Source: Paenibacillus sp. FSL H8-0332
GTDB lineage: Bacteria; Bacillota; Bacilli; Paenibacillales; Paenibacillaceae
Reading direction: 5' to 3'
NCBI RefSeq assembly: GCF_037963835.1
Contig: NZ_CP150145.1
Coordinates: 5,952,001 to 6,016,000 of the forward strand
DNA length: 64,000 nucleotides
Both the position numbers and the translations under genes were made by a program. Shown here in pieces: positions 8,356-16,785 of the stretch. Position 1 is the stretch's first letter. Every line of letters starts with the position of its first letter. The notes beneath the pieces were generated by a model. It searched no databases, was not told where the DNA came from, and saw only the letters and a list, made by a program, of their open reading frames with translations.

Positions 8356-9475
8356 GGTCCGCCTCCTGTGCTCGATACAAATCCTGCATCTCCACACAAG
8401 CCATCACCAGCGCGCCCACACCATGCAGATCATTGCTGACCTTCGGACGGGTTACATAGTTACGGTAATCTCCCGCCGAGGTCCCGATGCAGATATCCGG
8501 CAGCAGCAGCCGGCCCTGCTCATCCCTCTGGAGCACCTGAATTAAGCCTTCGTAGCCTTTACGCGCTGCTTCCGCCGCTTCATCCGCAACTTCAGCCGGA
8601 AGGATACCCAGCTTCACCGCCCGGGCAATGGTGTAGACGAACAAACAGGAGCCGGAGGTCTCCAGCCAGTTGTCCGGCTCATGTCCCTTATCCACGACCT
8701 GATACCACAGGCCGCTCTGCGGGTCCTGATAGCGGATCAGCGCCTGCACCAATCCACTGAGTTCGGCTGCAAGCTCGGCCCGGCCCGGATCAGTCTCCGG
8801 CAGTTCATCCATGAACTGCGAGACGGCAAGTCCGTACCAGCCAAGCGAGCGGCTCCAGAATTCCGGCGAGCAGCCAGTGGCGGGATTCGCCCATGGCATA
8901 CGGCGGCTCTCATCCCAGGCATGGTAGAGCAGGCCGGTCGCCCCGTCCTTCATGTATTTGCGCATCAGGCGCTCCTGGTGCAGGACTTCGGCCCGCAAGG
9001 CATCGTCTCTATAAGTATTCGCGTACTTCAGCGAGAACACCCCGGCCATGTACAATCCGTCCAGCCACATTTGGTTCGGATATTTGTCCTTATGCCAGTA
9101 CCCGCCCTCGGAGGTCCGGTTCAGCGTCAGCAGCAGATGGCGCAGCTTGACTGCCGCCTCCCGGTATTTCCGCTTGCCGGTCCGTTCATACAGCGTGAAG
9201 AGCAGCAGCCCCGCCTGTACAGCATCCAGCTCATCGCGGGCAAAGTCGAAATTCCCCTGCTCATCCACCAGATCATCCACATACTGCTTAATATAATCGA
9301 TATAGCGGTCCTCCCGGAGTGTCTTCCACAGCAGCTCCATCCCGCACAGGAACACGCCCTGATGATAATGCCAGCGGTGCGCAGGCGGGAGCTCTCCCGC
9401 CTCATACGTATCCATCAGTGAATCACAGGCCTTTTGCGCCCATTCGATCGGTGTTTGCGGCAGACTGCCTATCAT
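8348..9475 (-). CDS. GH105 unsaturated rhamnogalacturonyl hydrolase (YteR/YesR-like)
   Basis: 375 residues, matching the (alpha/alpha)6-barrel GH105 family of about 370. Signatures are WHYHQGVFLCGM near the N terminus, DELDAVQAG (catalytic Asp region), GGYWHKDKYPNQMWLDGLYM and LETSGSCLFVYTIARA. The family hydrates the unsaturated galacturonyl end left by rhamnogalacturonan lyases and releases it from rhamnose. No signal peptide, so it acts on imported oligosaccharides. The start ATG 9475 follows GAAAGGGG. It sits between the ABC permeases and GH28, exactly the arrangement expected for rhamnogalacturonan I use. Confidence 0.93.
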   Translation of the reverse strand: MIGSLPQTPIEWAQKACDSLMDTYEAGELPPAHRWHYHQGVFLCGMELLWKTLREDRYIDYIKQYVDDLVDEQGNFDFARDELDAVQAGLLLFTLYERTGKRKYREAAVKLRHLLLTLNRTSEGGYWHKDKYPNQMWLDGLYMAGVFSLKYANTYRDDALRAEVLHQERLMRKYMKDGATGLLYHAWDESRRMPWANPATGCSPEFWSRSLGWYGLAVSQFMDELPETDPGRAELAAELSGLVQALIRYQDPQSGLWYQVVDKGHEPDNWLETSGSCLFVYTIARAVKLGILPAEVADEAAEAARKGYEGLIQVLQRDEQGRLLLPDICIGTSAGDYRNYVTRPKVSNDLHGVGALVMACVEMQDLYRAQEADRV

Positions 9476-9543
9476 CGTTATGCCCCTTTCAATAATTCAG
9501 AATATCCGGTCTTCCCTTAGCATCAGCGATTCCCCCGTCAGCA

Positions 9544-10419
9544 TCAGCCCTTCATCGAGCCCAGCATTGCACCCTTGGCAAAATGCTTCTGCAGGAACGG
9601 GTACACCATCAGAATCGGCAGCGTAGCGACCACGATAACCGCCATTTTGATCGTCTGATCCGGCGGCGGAACCGTACCGTCCAGTGTCGCGCTATGATCC
9701 ATCCCGCTGGCCAGCACGACAATCTGCCGCAGCAGGACCTGAATCGGCCATTTGGCGCTATTATCCAGATAGAGAATGGCGCTCATATAAGTGTTCCAGT
9801 ACGTCACGGCGTAGAACAGAGAGATCGTGGCAATCGCCGGCAGCGACAGGGGCAGCACGATTTTGAACAGAATCCCGAAGTCATTGCAGCCGTCAATCTT
9901 GGCCGATTCCTCCAGCCCCTCAGGAATGTTCTGAAAAAAGTTCTTGAGTATAATCATATTGAACGCACTGATCGCGGAAGGAAGAATCAGTGCTGCATAC
10001 GAGTCGATCAGCCCCAGCTCCTTCACCACGAGGAACGTAGGAATCATTCCCCCGTGGAACAGCATCGTGAACACCACCAGGAAGTTGAACACCCGGCGGC
10101 CGTCCAGATCCCTGCGGGAGAGACCGTAGGCCATCAGCGCCGTGATGAACATACTGAACAGCGTGCCTATAAGCGTGACTCCAATCGATACCCCCAAGGC
10201 TCTGAAAATTGTATTCGTGGAGAAAATAAATTTGTACGCCTCTAAGCTCCACACCTTCGGAATCAGCACAAACTTGTTGGCAGCCAGCTCAGCACTGGTT
10301 GTGAAGGAGCCTGCTACAACGTGGATGAACGGCAGCACCGTTACCAGCGCGATAAGGGCGAGCAGTATAAAGTTGACGGCAGCGAATAGTCTGCCGCTGA
10401 ACGTGCGGTCTTCTACCAT
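9544..10419 (-). CDS. Carbohydrate ABC transporter permease (LplC/YtcP-like)
   Basis: 291 residues with six predicted membrane helices. The cytoplasmic EAA loop is visible as EESAKIDGCNDFGILFKIVLP (core: EESAKIDGCNDF), which docks to the ATPase. Start ATG 10419 has AGGAGG upstream. Pairs with the permease just upstream and the lipoprotein further upstream. No ATPase is encoded in the operon, which is usual for this LplABC/YteP-YtcP-YtcQ group, where a shared MsmX-type ATPase powers many importers (established for Bacillus; inferred here). Confidence 0.9.
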   Translation of the reverse strand: MVEDRTFSGRLFAAVNFILLALIALVTVLPFIHVVAGSFTTSAELAANKFVLIPKVWSLEAYKFIFSTNTIFRALGVSIGVTLIGTLFSMFITALMAYGLSRRDLDGRRVFNFLVVFTMLFHGGMIPTFLVVKELGLIDSYAALILPSAISAFNMIILKNFFQNIPEGLEESAKIDGCNDFGILFKIVLPLSLPAIATISLFYAVTYWNTYMSAILYLDNSAKWPIQVLLRQIVVLASGMDHSATLDGTVPPPDQTIKMAVIVVATLPILMVYPFLQKHFAKGAMLGSMKG

Positions 10420-10440
10420 TTGAATTCCTCCTGCGGCATT

Positions 10441-11409
10441 TTAATATACGCCTTCTTCTCCTATTTTCTTGGACACCTTGTTGACGGTCATGACCATGAT
10501 CAGGCCCACAATCGACTTGAAGAAGCCGATGGCTGTACTGTAGCTGAACTGCCCTTGCCGCAGACCGGCGGTGTAGACATACGTATCGATAATTTCCGCA
10601 ACCTCGCGGTTCATGGAGTTGAGCAGCAGGTAGACATGCTCGAAGCCCAGGTCGAGAACGGAACCGATTTTCAGAATAAACAGGGTAATAATCACTCCCC
10701 GGATGGCCGGAAGCGTAATATGCCAGACCTGTCTGAGCCGTCCGGCTCCGTCCATACGCGAAGCTTCATAGAGCCCCGGATCAATAGCCGCAATGGAAGC
10801 CAGATAGATAATCGTGCCCCAGCCTGCTTCCCGCCAGATGACCTGAAGGATATACATCGGCCGGAACCAGCCCGGACTCAGCAGGAAATTGATCTTGGAG
10901 AATCCGAAGTAAGCCAGCAGCTCGTTGATAATCCCCCCGTCCATCGTCACCATGACGAAGGAGATCGAGACGACGATAACCCAAGACATGAAGTGTGGCA
11001 GATACACCAGGGTCTGGAAGAATCTTTTGAAGAAGGTGCCTCTGAGTTCATTAAGCATCAGTGCCAGAATAATCGGAATCGGAAAATAAATCAGAATATT
11101 CATCCCGAACAGAATCAGCGTATTCGCCAAAATGTTCAAGAAATCAGGCTCGGTGAACAGCCGGCTGAAATGCTTCATGCCCACCCATTCGCTACCGGTA
11201 ATCCCTTGGTAAGGCTTGTAATCCTGGAAGGAAATAATCAGTCCGTACATCGGCAAATATTTGAAAATAATGAAATACAGCACGCCGGGGATCAGCATGA
11301 CATAGAGTAATTTGTTGCGCCACAGCCGCTTCTTCAGTTCACTGCTGCTCTTGTATTTCTTCGGCTGCGGTTCGGGAACTACGCGGGGCGGGGCGGTTAC
11401 TTCCTGCAT
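10441..11409 (-). CDS. Carbohydrate ABC transporter permease (LplB/YteP-like)
   Basis: 322 residues, six membrane helices after a charged N-terminal tail (KYKSSSELKKRLWRNK). The EAA-type loop reads EASRMDGAGRLRQVWHITLP. The start at 11409 follows AAAGGAAGAGA. This is the partner of the LplC-like permease 21 bases downstream; together they would form the heterodimeric channel for pectin-derived oligosaccharides. Confidence 0.9.
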   Translation of the reverse strand: MQEVTAPPRVVPEPQPKKYKSSSELKKRLWRNKLLYVMLIPGVLYFIIFKYLPMYGLIISFQDYKPYQGITGSEWVGMKHFSRLFTEPDFLNILANTLILFGMNILIYFPIPIILALMLNELRGTFFKRFFQTLVYLPHFMSWVIVVSISFVMVTMDGGIINELLAYFGFSKINFLLSPGWFRPMYILQVIWREAGWGTIIYLASIAAIDPGLYEASRMDGAGRLRQVWHITLPAIRGVIITLFILKIGSVLDLGFEHVYLLLNSMNREVAEIIDTYVYTAGLRQGQFSYSTAIGFFKSIVGLIMVMTVNKVSKKIGEEGVY

Positions 11410-11522
11410 GATTCTCTTCCTTTCTCTGTAAATTATTCGGTAGTGGAAAAAAGGCTGCTGGAGCGCTAACCCGAGGCAGCCCTCTTCCTGTTCAGTCCGC
11501 TGCTATAGCGGCTGTGCTCTGC

Positions 11523-13082
11523 TTATTTCGTGTACGCGGCATTATATTCTTCGATGATCTTCGCCCCGCCCCGGCTCTTCCAGTTCTCCACTTCCTTCTC
11601 GAATCCGGCCTTATCCAGCTGACCGTACATATATTTGTAAGTGGCATCCGCAATAATCTGCTGAAGCTCTACGCCCTTGGACGTATAGGTAGCCGAGTCG
11701 AGCGCCGCCGTAGGATCTGCGACCCCGTATTTCACGTTCTCCAGCACCAGCTCCTCCGCATGAATCCGGCCCGGCAGCACGTTCAGACTCTGATACATGC
11801 CGTTCGTTTCGTATTCGCCGATGACGCTGTCTTTGAAGCCTTTGACCTCACGCTCGATCAGCTCTTTATTGTCGGTCGCTTTGGCCTTGCCGTCCACGAC
11901 GGTGTAGTGCGTTCCTTCAATACCCCAGTACATCAGGTTCGATACTTCAGGAGTCATCATGTAGTCGAAGAACTTCAGGATCTTCTTCAGCTCCGCTTCA
12001 TCCTTCACCGCCGATTTCGGGAACAGCACGACGTTGTTATAGCCGGGAATCATCCACTGGGCGAACTTGCCGTCAGGTCCAGCCACCATACTATGCGTAT
12101 CCAGTACGGCATCCGGCACGTTCTTGATCAGGTCCTTGTTCAGGGAATCGATGTCCTGCATCGAACCGCCGATATAGAGCCCCGCCTTGCCACTGGTGAA
12201 CATATTGACCGCATCCGTCTTGCTGGTTGCCGCGAAGTCCTGGTTCATGTAACCGCCTTCGCGCAGCTTTTTGAAGAAATCCATCGTATCGATGTATTGC
12301 GAAAAAGTGAACTCCGGCGCAAGCTGGCCGTCCTTCTCGGCCCAGTTGTTCGGCGTGCCGAACCAGGAGGAGACGGTTTTGAACGCACCATACACTAACT
12401 CGTTGCGGTCAACAACACCGATGGTATCCTTTTTACCGTTGCCATCCGGGTCCTGCTCGGTAAAAGCCTTAGCCATCGCGAACAATTCCTCCGTGTTGGC
12501 CGGCGCTTTCAGTCCCAGCTTATCCGCCCAGTCCTTGCGGTAAATAATCCCTTGGCGGGCCAGCGGACGGCCGATGTACAGGGTATACAGCTTGCCGTCT
12601 ACCTTCGTGTTACCCAGAATCTCCGGCTTCAGCTTGTTTAGGTTCGGGAATTCGCTGAGCAGCGGCCCGATCTCCCAGAACTGCCCGTCCTTGATCGCTT
12701 CCTTCATCTGCAGGAAGGTGGTCTGGTTCTTCAGGTACGTCACCTGCGGCAGGGAGCCTGTGGCGAACGAGGAGTTCAGCTTCTCTTCATACGTATCTGC
12801 CGGGAAGAACTGATAGGTCAGCTTCGTATTCGTTACTTTCTCCACTTCCGTCTTGATCGTATCCGGTGGAGTATCTGTCGTATTCAGCGGTAGCATAATC
12901 TTGATCTCTGTGGGCTTCTCCGGCTCTGCGGCCGGGTCCGTGGTTGCGGTTGTGTTGGTCCCGGTGCTGGCGCCCGGGTCTTTCGTGGCTGCTGCCTCTT
13001 TGTTGTTGTTACCGCCGCAAGCGGACAACATGCTGAGTGTCAGCAGCGAGCTTAGGAGCAGGGTGAAGGATTTTTTCGTCAT
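11523..13082 (-). CDS. Extracellular oligosaccharide-binding lipoprotein (LplA/YtcQ-like)
   Basis: 519 residues. A lipoprotein signal with lipobox LSACGG (Cys about 22) is followed by a low-complexity Ala/Thr/Glu linker and a family-1 type solute-binding fold. Typical segments are YKDDWADK-like motifs (here YRKDWADKLGLKAP), DPDGNGKKDTIG and VPDAVLDTHSMV. The large size and the DPDGNGKxDT motif are characteristic of the LplA/YtcQ group. First gene of the minus-strand operon with two permeases, GH105 and GH28; it should capture rhamnogalacturonan oligosaccharides at the membrane. GGAGG precedes ATG 13082. Confidence 0.92.
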   Translation of the reverse strand: MTKKSFTLLLSSLLTLSMLSACGGNNNKEAAATKDPGASTGTNTTATTDPAAEPEKPTEIKIMLPLNTTDTPPDTIKTEVEKVTNTKLTYQFFPADTYEEKLNSSFATGSLPQVTYLKNQTTFLQMKEAIKDGQFWEIGPLLSEFPNLNKLKPEILGNTKVDGKLYTLYIGRPLARQGIIYRKDWADKLGLKAPANTEELFAMAKAFTEQDPDGNGKKDTIGVVDRNELVYGAFKTVSSWFGTPNNWAEKDGQLAPEFTFSQYIDTMDFFKKLREGGYMNQDFAATSKTDAVNMFTSGKAGLYIGGSMQDIDSLNKDLIKNVPDAVLDTHSMVAGPDGKFAQWMIPGYNNVVLFPKSAVKDEAELKKILKFFDYMMTPEVSNLMYWGIEGTHYTVVDGKAKATDNKELIEREVKGFKDSVIGEYETNGMYQSLNVLPGRIHAEELVLENVKYGVADPTAALDSATYTSKGVELQQIIADATYKYMYGQLDKAGFEKEVENWKSRGGAKIIEEYNAAYTK

Positions 13083-13298
13083 TCCTCTTTGACCTCCGTT
13101 TAACTTGTATTGGTTACAAGCCTCACATTACGCTCTGCGCTGGATTACGAAAACAATCATTTGCTCATAAAGGTGCGCTGCAGCGAGAGGTGTGGGTTAA
13201 TGATTATCGTGTGATGGGGGGATATGCATTGAAAGCTAGTGCGCGGGGGGCGGGTCTGCGTTGCGGGTGGGTGCGGCGGGGGGCGGGACTGCGTGAGC
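13083..13298. other. Upstream region of the pectin operon
   Basis: No gene seen. It contains ATGATTATCG at 13200-13209 and, on the other strand, AATGATTGTTT near 13150. Both resemble the ATGATTATTG repeats upstream of the other sugar-binding lipoprotein gene near 22.6 kb. A clear -35/-10 pair was not identified. Confidence 0.4.
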
Positions 13299-13403
13299 TT
13301 TGGACTTCCGGCCGCTGTTAGGTTTGGATTTCTTGATTCGGACCGCTGCTAGCGGTAGAAATCCAAACCTAAAGGCGGACGCTACCGCTCCTCCAGTTCC
13401 AAA
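13299..13403. repeat. 105-bp palindromic dispersed repeat, copy A
   Basis: Matches 32995-33099 in inverted orientation over 105 bases. It is bounded by TTTGGA and TCCAAA. An internal 13-bp perfect inverted repeat (AGGTTTGGATTTC at 13320-13332 with GAAATCCAAACCT at 13358-13370) would make a long hairpin. No coding potential. Confidence 0.85.
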
Positions 13404-13440
13404 CCTCCCTCCGTCCCTTTCTGCCGCTCCAGTTTGGGGG

Positions 13441-13506
13441 CTTTCAAGGCCTATCCTTGAAAGGGGGGCAAAGGAATAGCCCCGCCGCTTCGCGCGGCGG
13501 GGCTTT
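13441..13506. terminator. Two hairpins: 9-bp palindrome and GC-rich terminator-like stem
   Basis: CTTTCAAGG-N5-CCTTGAAAG (13441-13463) is followed by GCCCCGCCGC, a 5-base loop and GCGGCGGGGC with TTT after it (13478-13506). The second hairpin resembles a Rho-independent terminator but no plus-strand gene ends here. Versions of the same stem recur at 16711 and 17939. Confidence 0.6.
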
Positions 13507-13547
13507 GTTGAAAGAGAACGCTGATTAGTCTGCTATTACTCAGAAAT

Positions 13548-13618
13548 CCTGCACAAATTACAACATTCCTCTTCATAAACTAACCATAATCCAAAAATGT
13601 TGCAGAAAAAGCAGCATT
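13548..13618. repeat. TGCAACATT motif copies, left side of IS
   Basis: Degenerate unit of about 22 bases, near CTGCA-N5-TGCAACATTyy. Copy 1 is 13548-13569 on the plus strand, copy 2 is 13594-13618 on the minus strand. Two more copies lie beyond the IS element, at 15070-15093 and 15125-15145. The IS has split what was one cluster of about 170 bp. Function unknown. Confidence 0.6.
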
Positions 13619-13632
13619 CTTTCTCTTCTAAG

Positions 13633-15045
13633 GATGGCGTAAAGTAAGTTGTGTACCAAGATTTGGAGCCTAGTCAAGCACCAAAAAAGTAGGGTATCCT
13701 CGGGATTGCGAAACCACCAAGGAGGAACCCTACCAATGAATATTTTACCCGAAAGTTCTCTGAATAATCTATTTGAAAAACTTGTTAAAGATTTTGTGAA
13801 AGACAACATGGAACTCTTGTTGCGCGCCGAGATCCAGGGGTTTATGGACAGTGAAGAAGCAGGTGCCAGCAATAGTCGCAACGGCTACTATACGCGAGAC
13901 TTACACACGAAATACGGCCATATCGAGGACCTCCAGGTGCCCCGGGACCGCCAAAGCCTTTTCCAGACGCAAATGTTTGAGCCGTACCAGCGGCGGGACG
14001 GATGGTTAGAAGAGGCCGTCATCCAAATGTACAAATCGGGCATGGGCACGCGGGATGTGGCCCGATTCATTGAAAGTATGTTTGGCAGCCACTACTCCCC
14101 CACCACGGTCAGCAATATTACAGCTACGGTGCTTGACGATATCCACCAGTGGCAGAAACGGCCACTGAGCAAACGGTACTCCGTGATCTACTTGGATGGG
14201 CTCTACGTGAAGCTGAAACGGGGCACGGTTCGTGGCGAAGTGGTCTACTTTGCGATGGGGATTGACGAGGAGGGACAGCGTCAAATTCTCGGGTTCTACG
14301 TGGGTGGCCAAGAGAGTTCAAATGGCTGGCGAGAAGTGCTCAAAGACCTGTACAACCGCGGAGCGCAGGAAGTACTGCTGGGTGTGTTTGATGGACTACC
14401 GGGGCTGGATGCGGCTTTTAAAGAGACCTATCCTCAGGCGGATGTACAGCATTGCGTAGTGCATAAAGTGCGGGCCACGTTCCCTAAAATCCGGATGGAG
14501 CACAAAACCGATGTCATTGAAGCGTTGAAAACCGTATATACAGCACCGGATGAAGTGGTAGCCCGGGCTAACTTTGATACGGTCAAAGCCAAGTGGAACA
14601 AGCTGTATCCGAAGGAAATGAGGTCCTGGGAGGAACAGTTATCCACACTACTGACGTTCTACAAGTATCCGGAGTCGATCCGCAAAGCGATCTACACGTC
14701 GAACCCCATCGAGCGGATGAACAAGGAAATCCGCAAGCGCCTGAAACCGATGAACAGTCTGACGAACATGGATGCAGCAGAGAAAATCGTGTACCTGGAG
14801 ATGCTTGAATACAATGAACGTCATGCAGGGCGGGTCGCCCAAGGCTTTGGCATGGATGCCGTTAAAAAGAAGCTAAAAGAGCTATTCGAAACACGCTACC
14901 CCTCTTTGCCCACACCGGAAGAGGCGTAGCAGAGGAATCCAGTTTCTGGGGGTCGGGGTTCCCCCTCCCCCCAGAAACACTACATACCAACCCGTAACCC
15001 GGGGGAGGCACTTCTACTCTCTTACACAAACTTCTTGACGCTACC
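13633..15045 (+). mobile_element. IS256-family insertion sequence, complete
   Basis: 1413-bp element. The imperfect terminal inverted repeats begin GATGGCGTAAAG on the left and, read inward, GGTAGCGTCAAG on the right, sharing TTGTGTA further in. They are flanked by a perfect 8-bp direct duplication CTTCTAAG (13625-13632 and 15046-15053), the length expected for this family. One intact transposase gene lies inside. The intact duplication suggests fairly recent transposition. Confidence 0.93.
13736..14929 (+). CDS. IS256-family (mutator-type) transposase
   Basis: 397 residues. The DDE catalytic residues are recognisable: first Asp in YLDGLYVKLKRG (about residue 163), second Asp in LLGVFDGLPGLD (about 220), Glu in TSNPIERMNKEIRKR (about 325). 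HCVVHKVRATF is the conserved His/Cys segment after the second Asp. ATG 13736 follows GGAGGAA at the usual distance; upstream in-frame codons lie in the terminal region. Reading frame intact, so the element is probably active. Confidence 0.95.
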   Translation: MNILPESSLNNLFEKLVKDFVKDNMELLLRAEIQGFMDSEEAGASNSRNGYYTRDLHTKYGHIEDLQVPRDRQSLFQTQMFEPYQRRDGWLEEAVIQMYKSGMGTRDVARFIESMFGSHYSPTTVSNITATVLDDIHQWQKRPLSKRYSVIYLDGLYVKLKRGTVRGEVVYFAMGIDEEGQRQILGFYVGGQESSNGWREVLKDLYNRGAQEVLLGVFDGLPGLDAAFKETYPQADVQHCVVHKVRATFPKIRMEHKTDVIEALKTVYTAPDEVVARANFDTVKAKWNKLYPKEMRSWEEQLSTLLTFYKYPESIRKAIYTSNPIERMNKEIRKRLKPMNSLTNMDAAEKIVYLEMLEYNERHAGRVAQGFGMDAVKKKLKELFETRYPSLPTPEEA

Positions 15046-15069
15046 CTTCTAAGCCGCCCAAAGAGAAAA

Positions 15070-15145
15070 TTCCTGCATTTCGTGCAACATTCCTTTGTTA
15101 TATCCTGATATGAGCAATTCAGAGATGCATTATCTGCAACATTTT
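15070..15145. repeat. TGCAACATT motif copies, right side of IS
   Basis: Copies 3 (15070-15093) and 4 (15125-15145) of the degenerate unit described left of the IS, both on the plus strand. The gap from here to the next gene at 15164 is short. Confidence 0.55.
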
Positions 15146-15163
15146 AGCGCATCTCCAGGAGAA

Positions 15164-15424
15164 CTATATTCCTCTTACAGCCTTCTTTATATAACTCTTC
15201 GCTTCAACCAGGGTTAACTGTGTAGATTTAATGGATACCTTTAATTCTTCTTTAGTTGTTTCATTATATAGTGATTTCTCACCCAATGAATTAAGTTCTC
15301 CAATTAATTTGTTTCCCAAAGAAGGGAGGTTACTTTGAACCTCGATGATGGAGAAATAATTATCTTCAGTCTGTACAGCAAAGAAACCTAATCGTCTATA
15401 CTCCACATAGACTTGACCGCTCAT
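15164..15424 (-). CDS. Small hypothetical protein
   Basis: 86 residues from ATG 15424 (MSGQVYVEYRRLGFF), preceded by AAGGGGAAGGA; the frame stays open to a TTG at 15514. The protein has a beta-rich N-terminal half (YFSIIEVQSNLPSLG) and a helical Lys-rich C terminus (LTLVEAKSYIKKAVRGI). I do not recognise a family. The gene is AT-rich like the surrounding accessory stretch and divergent from the ribbon-helix-helix gene. Confidence 0.5.
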   Translation of the reverse strand: MSGQVYVEYRRLGFFAVQTEDNYFSIIEVQSNLPSLGNKLIGELNSLGEKSLYNETTKEELKVSIKSTQLTLVEAKSYIKKAVRGI

Positions 15425-15586
15425 TAACCCATTCCTTCCCCTTGCCATTATGCTTATCTTATTCTGTATTTTCATCGGCGTTAGCTTCATTTTTCGGCTG
15501 AAAAGATAGATCAATCATGAACGACCTCATTGACTTATTGTCCGGTCAACAATATATTAATGTCAGGGCAAAAAAGGGGTGATGAA

Positions 15587-15766
15587 ATGTCCTCTAAAAA
15601 GATGGGGCGTCCACCATCTGACAATCCCAAAAGCAAAACAATTGAGATACGTGTCGATCAGGAAATCATGAGCAAGCTTGATGCTGCTGCCGAAAAGCTG
15701 AATACGTCACGTTCTGCAATTGTCCGCAAAGGGATTGAAAAGGTGTTTGACGAGCTCCAAAAATAA
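15587..15766 (+). CDS. Small ribbon-helix-helix DNA-binding protein
   Basis: 59 residues: MSSKKMGRPPSDNPKSK, then a beta strand TIEIRVDQE, then two helices (MSKLDAAAEKLN and SRSAIVRKGIEKVFDEL). This is the CopG/Arc ribbon-helix-helix pattern, so it probably binds DNA as a dimer through the beta strand. ATG 15587 has AAGGGGTGATG upstream. Proteins with this N-terminal GRPPxDNPK segment are common in Firmicute accessory regions. No toxin partner is obvious downstream. Confidence 0.8.
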   Translation: MSSKKMGRPPSDNPKSKTIEIRVDQEIMSKLDAAAEKLNTSRSAIVRKGIEKVFDELQK

Positions 15767-15769
15767 AAA

Positions 15770-15810
15770 AGGAAGCAGCGTAAGTCCCGCGAAGAACACC
15801 GCTACTTCCT
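15770..15810. terminator. Imperfect hairpin after the RHH gene
   Basis: AGGAAGcAGCG, 19-base loop, CGCTaCTTCCT. It starts 4 bases after the stop of the ribbon-helix-helix gene. There is no T run on the plus side, so terminator function is uncertain. Confidence 0.35.
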
Positions 15811-15883
15811 ACCACGCAACCGCTTAGATAAGCAGACTGCATAAATATCCTACCATGTGCAGGTATCTCATTCAAGCGCTGCG

Positions 15884-16111
15884 ATGAAGCTTCAACCCGA
15901 TATGAATATTGTGCCATCACATCCAGAATATCGTTCTGCATACAGACAGGTAACAGCGGAGACACAGCAATGGCGTGAACGGTTAGGGGAAGAAGTGTTT
16001 CGAGAATTAGAGGAATATTTGGACTTGTGCGACAGCGTGAACAGTATGCAGGTGGAAGCTGCCTTTCATCATGGATTCAAGTTGGGGGCAAACCTATTAC
16101 CTATTAATTGA
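15884..16111 (+). CDS. Short DUF6809-like protein, probably 5'-truncated
   Basis: 75 residues from ATG 15884. The core IVPSHPEYRSAYRQVTAE, then WRERLGEEVFRELEEYLDL, then FHHGFKLGANLL fits a small Paenibacillus/Clostridium family I recall as DUF6809, in which PEYR and a C-terminal GFKLGA are conserved. Family members usually have extra N-terminal residues with an LYYG-like motif. Here that part is missing and no ribosome site is visible, so the gene may be a remnant. Family name from memory. Confidence 0.45.
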   Translation: MKLQPDMNIVPSHPEYRSAYRQVTAETQQWRERLGEEVFRELEEYLDLCDSVNSMQVEAAFHHGFKLGANLLPIN

Positions 16112-16179
16112 AGTGATGAGCAATCGGGAGACTCCGTAATAATCAACTGGCCCGTATCATTCCCGGGAGAAGTGCGGCA

Positions 16180-16584
16180 TTAGACCAACTCTGAAATAAA
16201 CATAGGCGTAGCTCCATGCTCACTCGAAAATCCACACTTATAATAAAATTCCACTGCACTCGGATAAGAAATCAGCACTTTATTTTTATATTCTTTATAT
16301 CGTTTGAGCATAGTGGTCATCATTTCTCTACCTACTCCTTTCCCCTGATAACTGGGATCGATAAGCATATAATGGAAATACACTGTTAAAATACCATCAG
16401 ACAGAGCATTTACCAGGCCAATAAGCCTATCTCCATCCCAAGCCGCCACAATGGAATGAGAGCTTTGAATTGCTTGCAGAAGCTCATTCGGATATTTCCC
16501 AGACTCCCAATTTACAGATAGAAATAACTCTTGCAGCGCCTCCTTAGTGATAAACTCAATATTTGAAGCGTAACGAATACTCAT
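16180..16584 (-). CDS. GNAT-family N-acetyltransferase
   Basis: 134 residues from ATG 16584. GNAT core: beta strands around SIVAAWDGDRLIGLVNAL, then the acetyl-CoA loop YQGKGVGREMM (Q/RxxGxG/A pattern) and C-terminal VEFYYKCGFSS. Transfers acetyl from acetyl-CoA to an amine; the substrate cannot be read. A second in-frame ATG lies at 16602 without a ribosome site. Monocistronic in the accessory stretch. Confidence 0.82.
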   Translation of the reverse strand: MSIRYASNIEFITKEALQELFLSVNWESGKYPNELLQAIQSSHSIVAAWDGDRLIGLVNALSDGILTVYFHYMLIDPSYQGKGVGREMMTTMLKRYKEYKNKVLISYPSAVEFYYKCGFSSEHGATPMFISELV

Positions 16585-16710
16585 CTCAGCACCATCTTTC
16601 ATTCATGTTTATTAGATACAGATCTTTTCCTCTGGACAGATTAACATTGAACAGATATAAAGATAATGGAACTTTCGAAGGAATATTTGTATTAATCAGC
16701 ATAAGTCTAA

Positions 16711-16736
16711 GGAATGCCTTCGCGCGGCGGGGCTTT
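16711..16736. repeat. Decayed copy of the 13.5-kb terminator stem
   Basis: GGAATGCC then TTCGCGCGGCGGGGCTTT matches 13474-13506 apart from loss of most of the left stem arm (CCGCCGC). It can no longer fold, so it looks like a deletion derivative of the same dispersed element. Confidence 0.55.
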
Positions 16737-16785
16737 AGTGTAGACTGGTTTAACAATATAAAACCATGTAAACGGTGGTGTAAGA

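Noticed and set aside
9583..11310. Plus-strand frames opposite the permease genes
   Set aside because: Antisense to ABC permeases with evident EAA loops; Gln/Arg/His-rich shadows.
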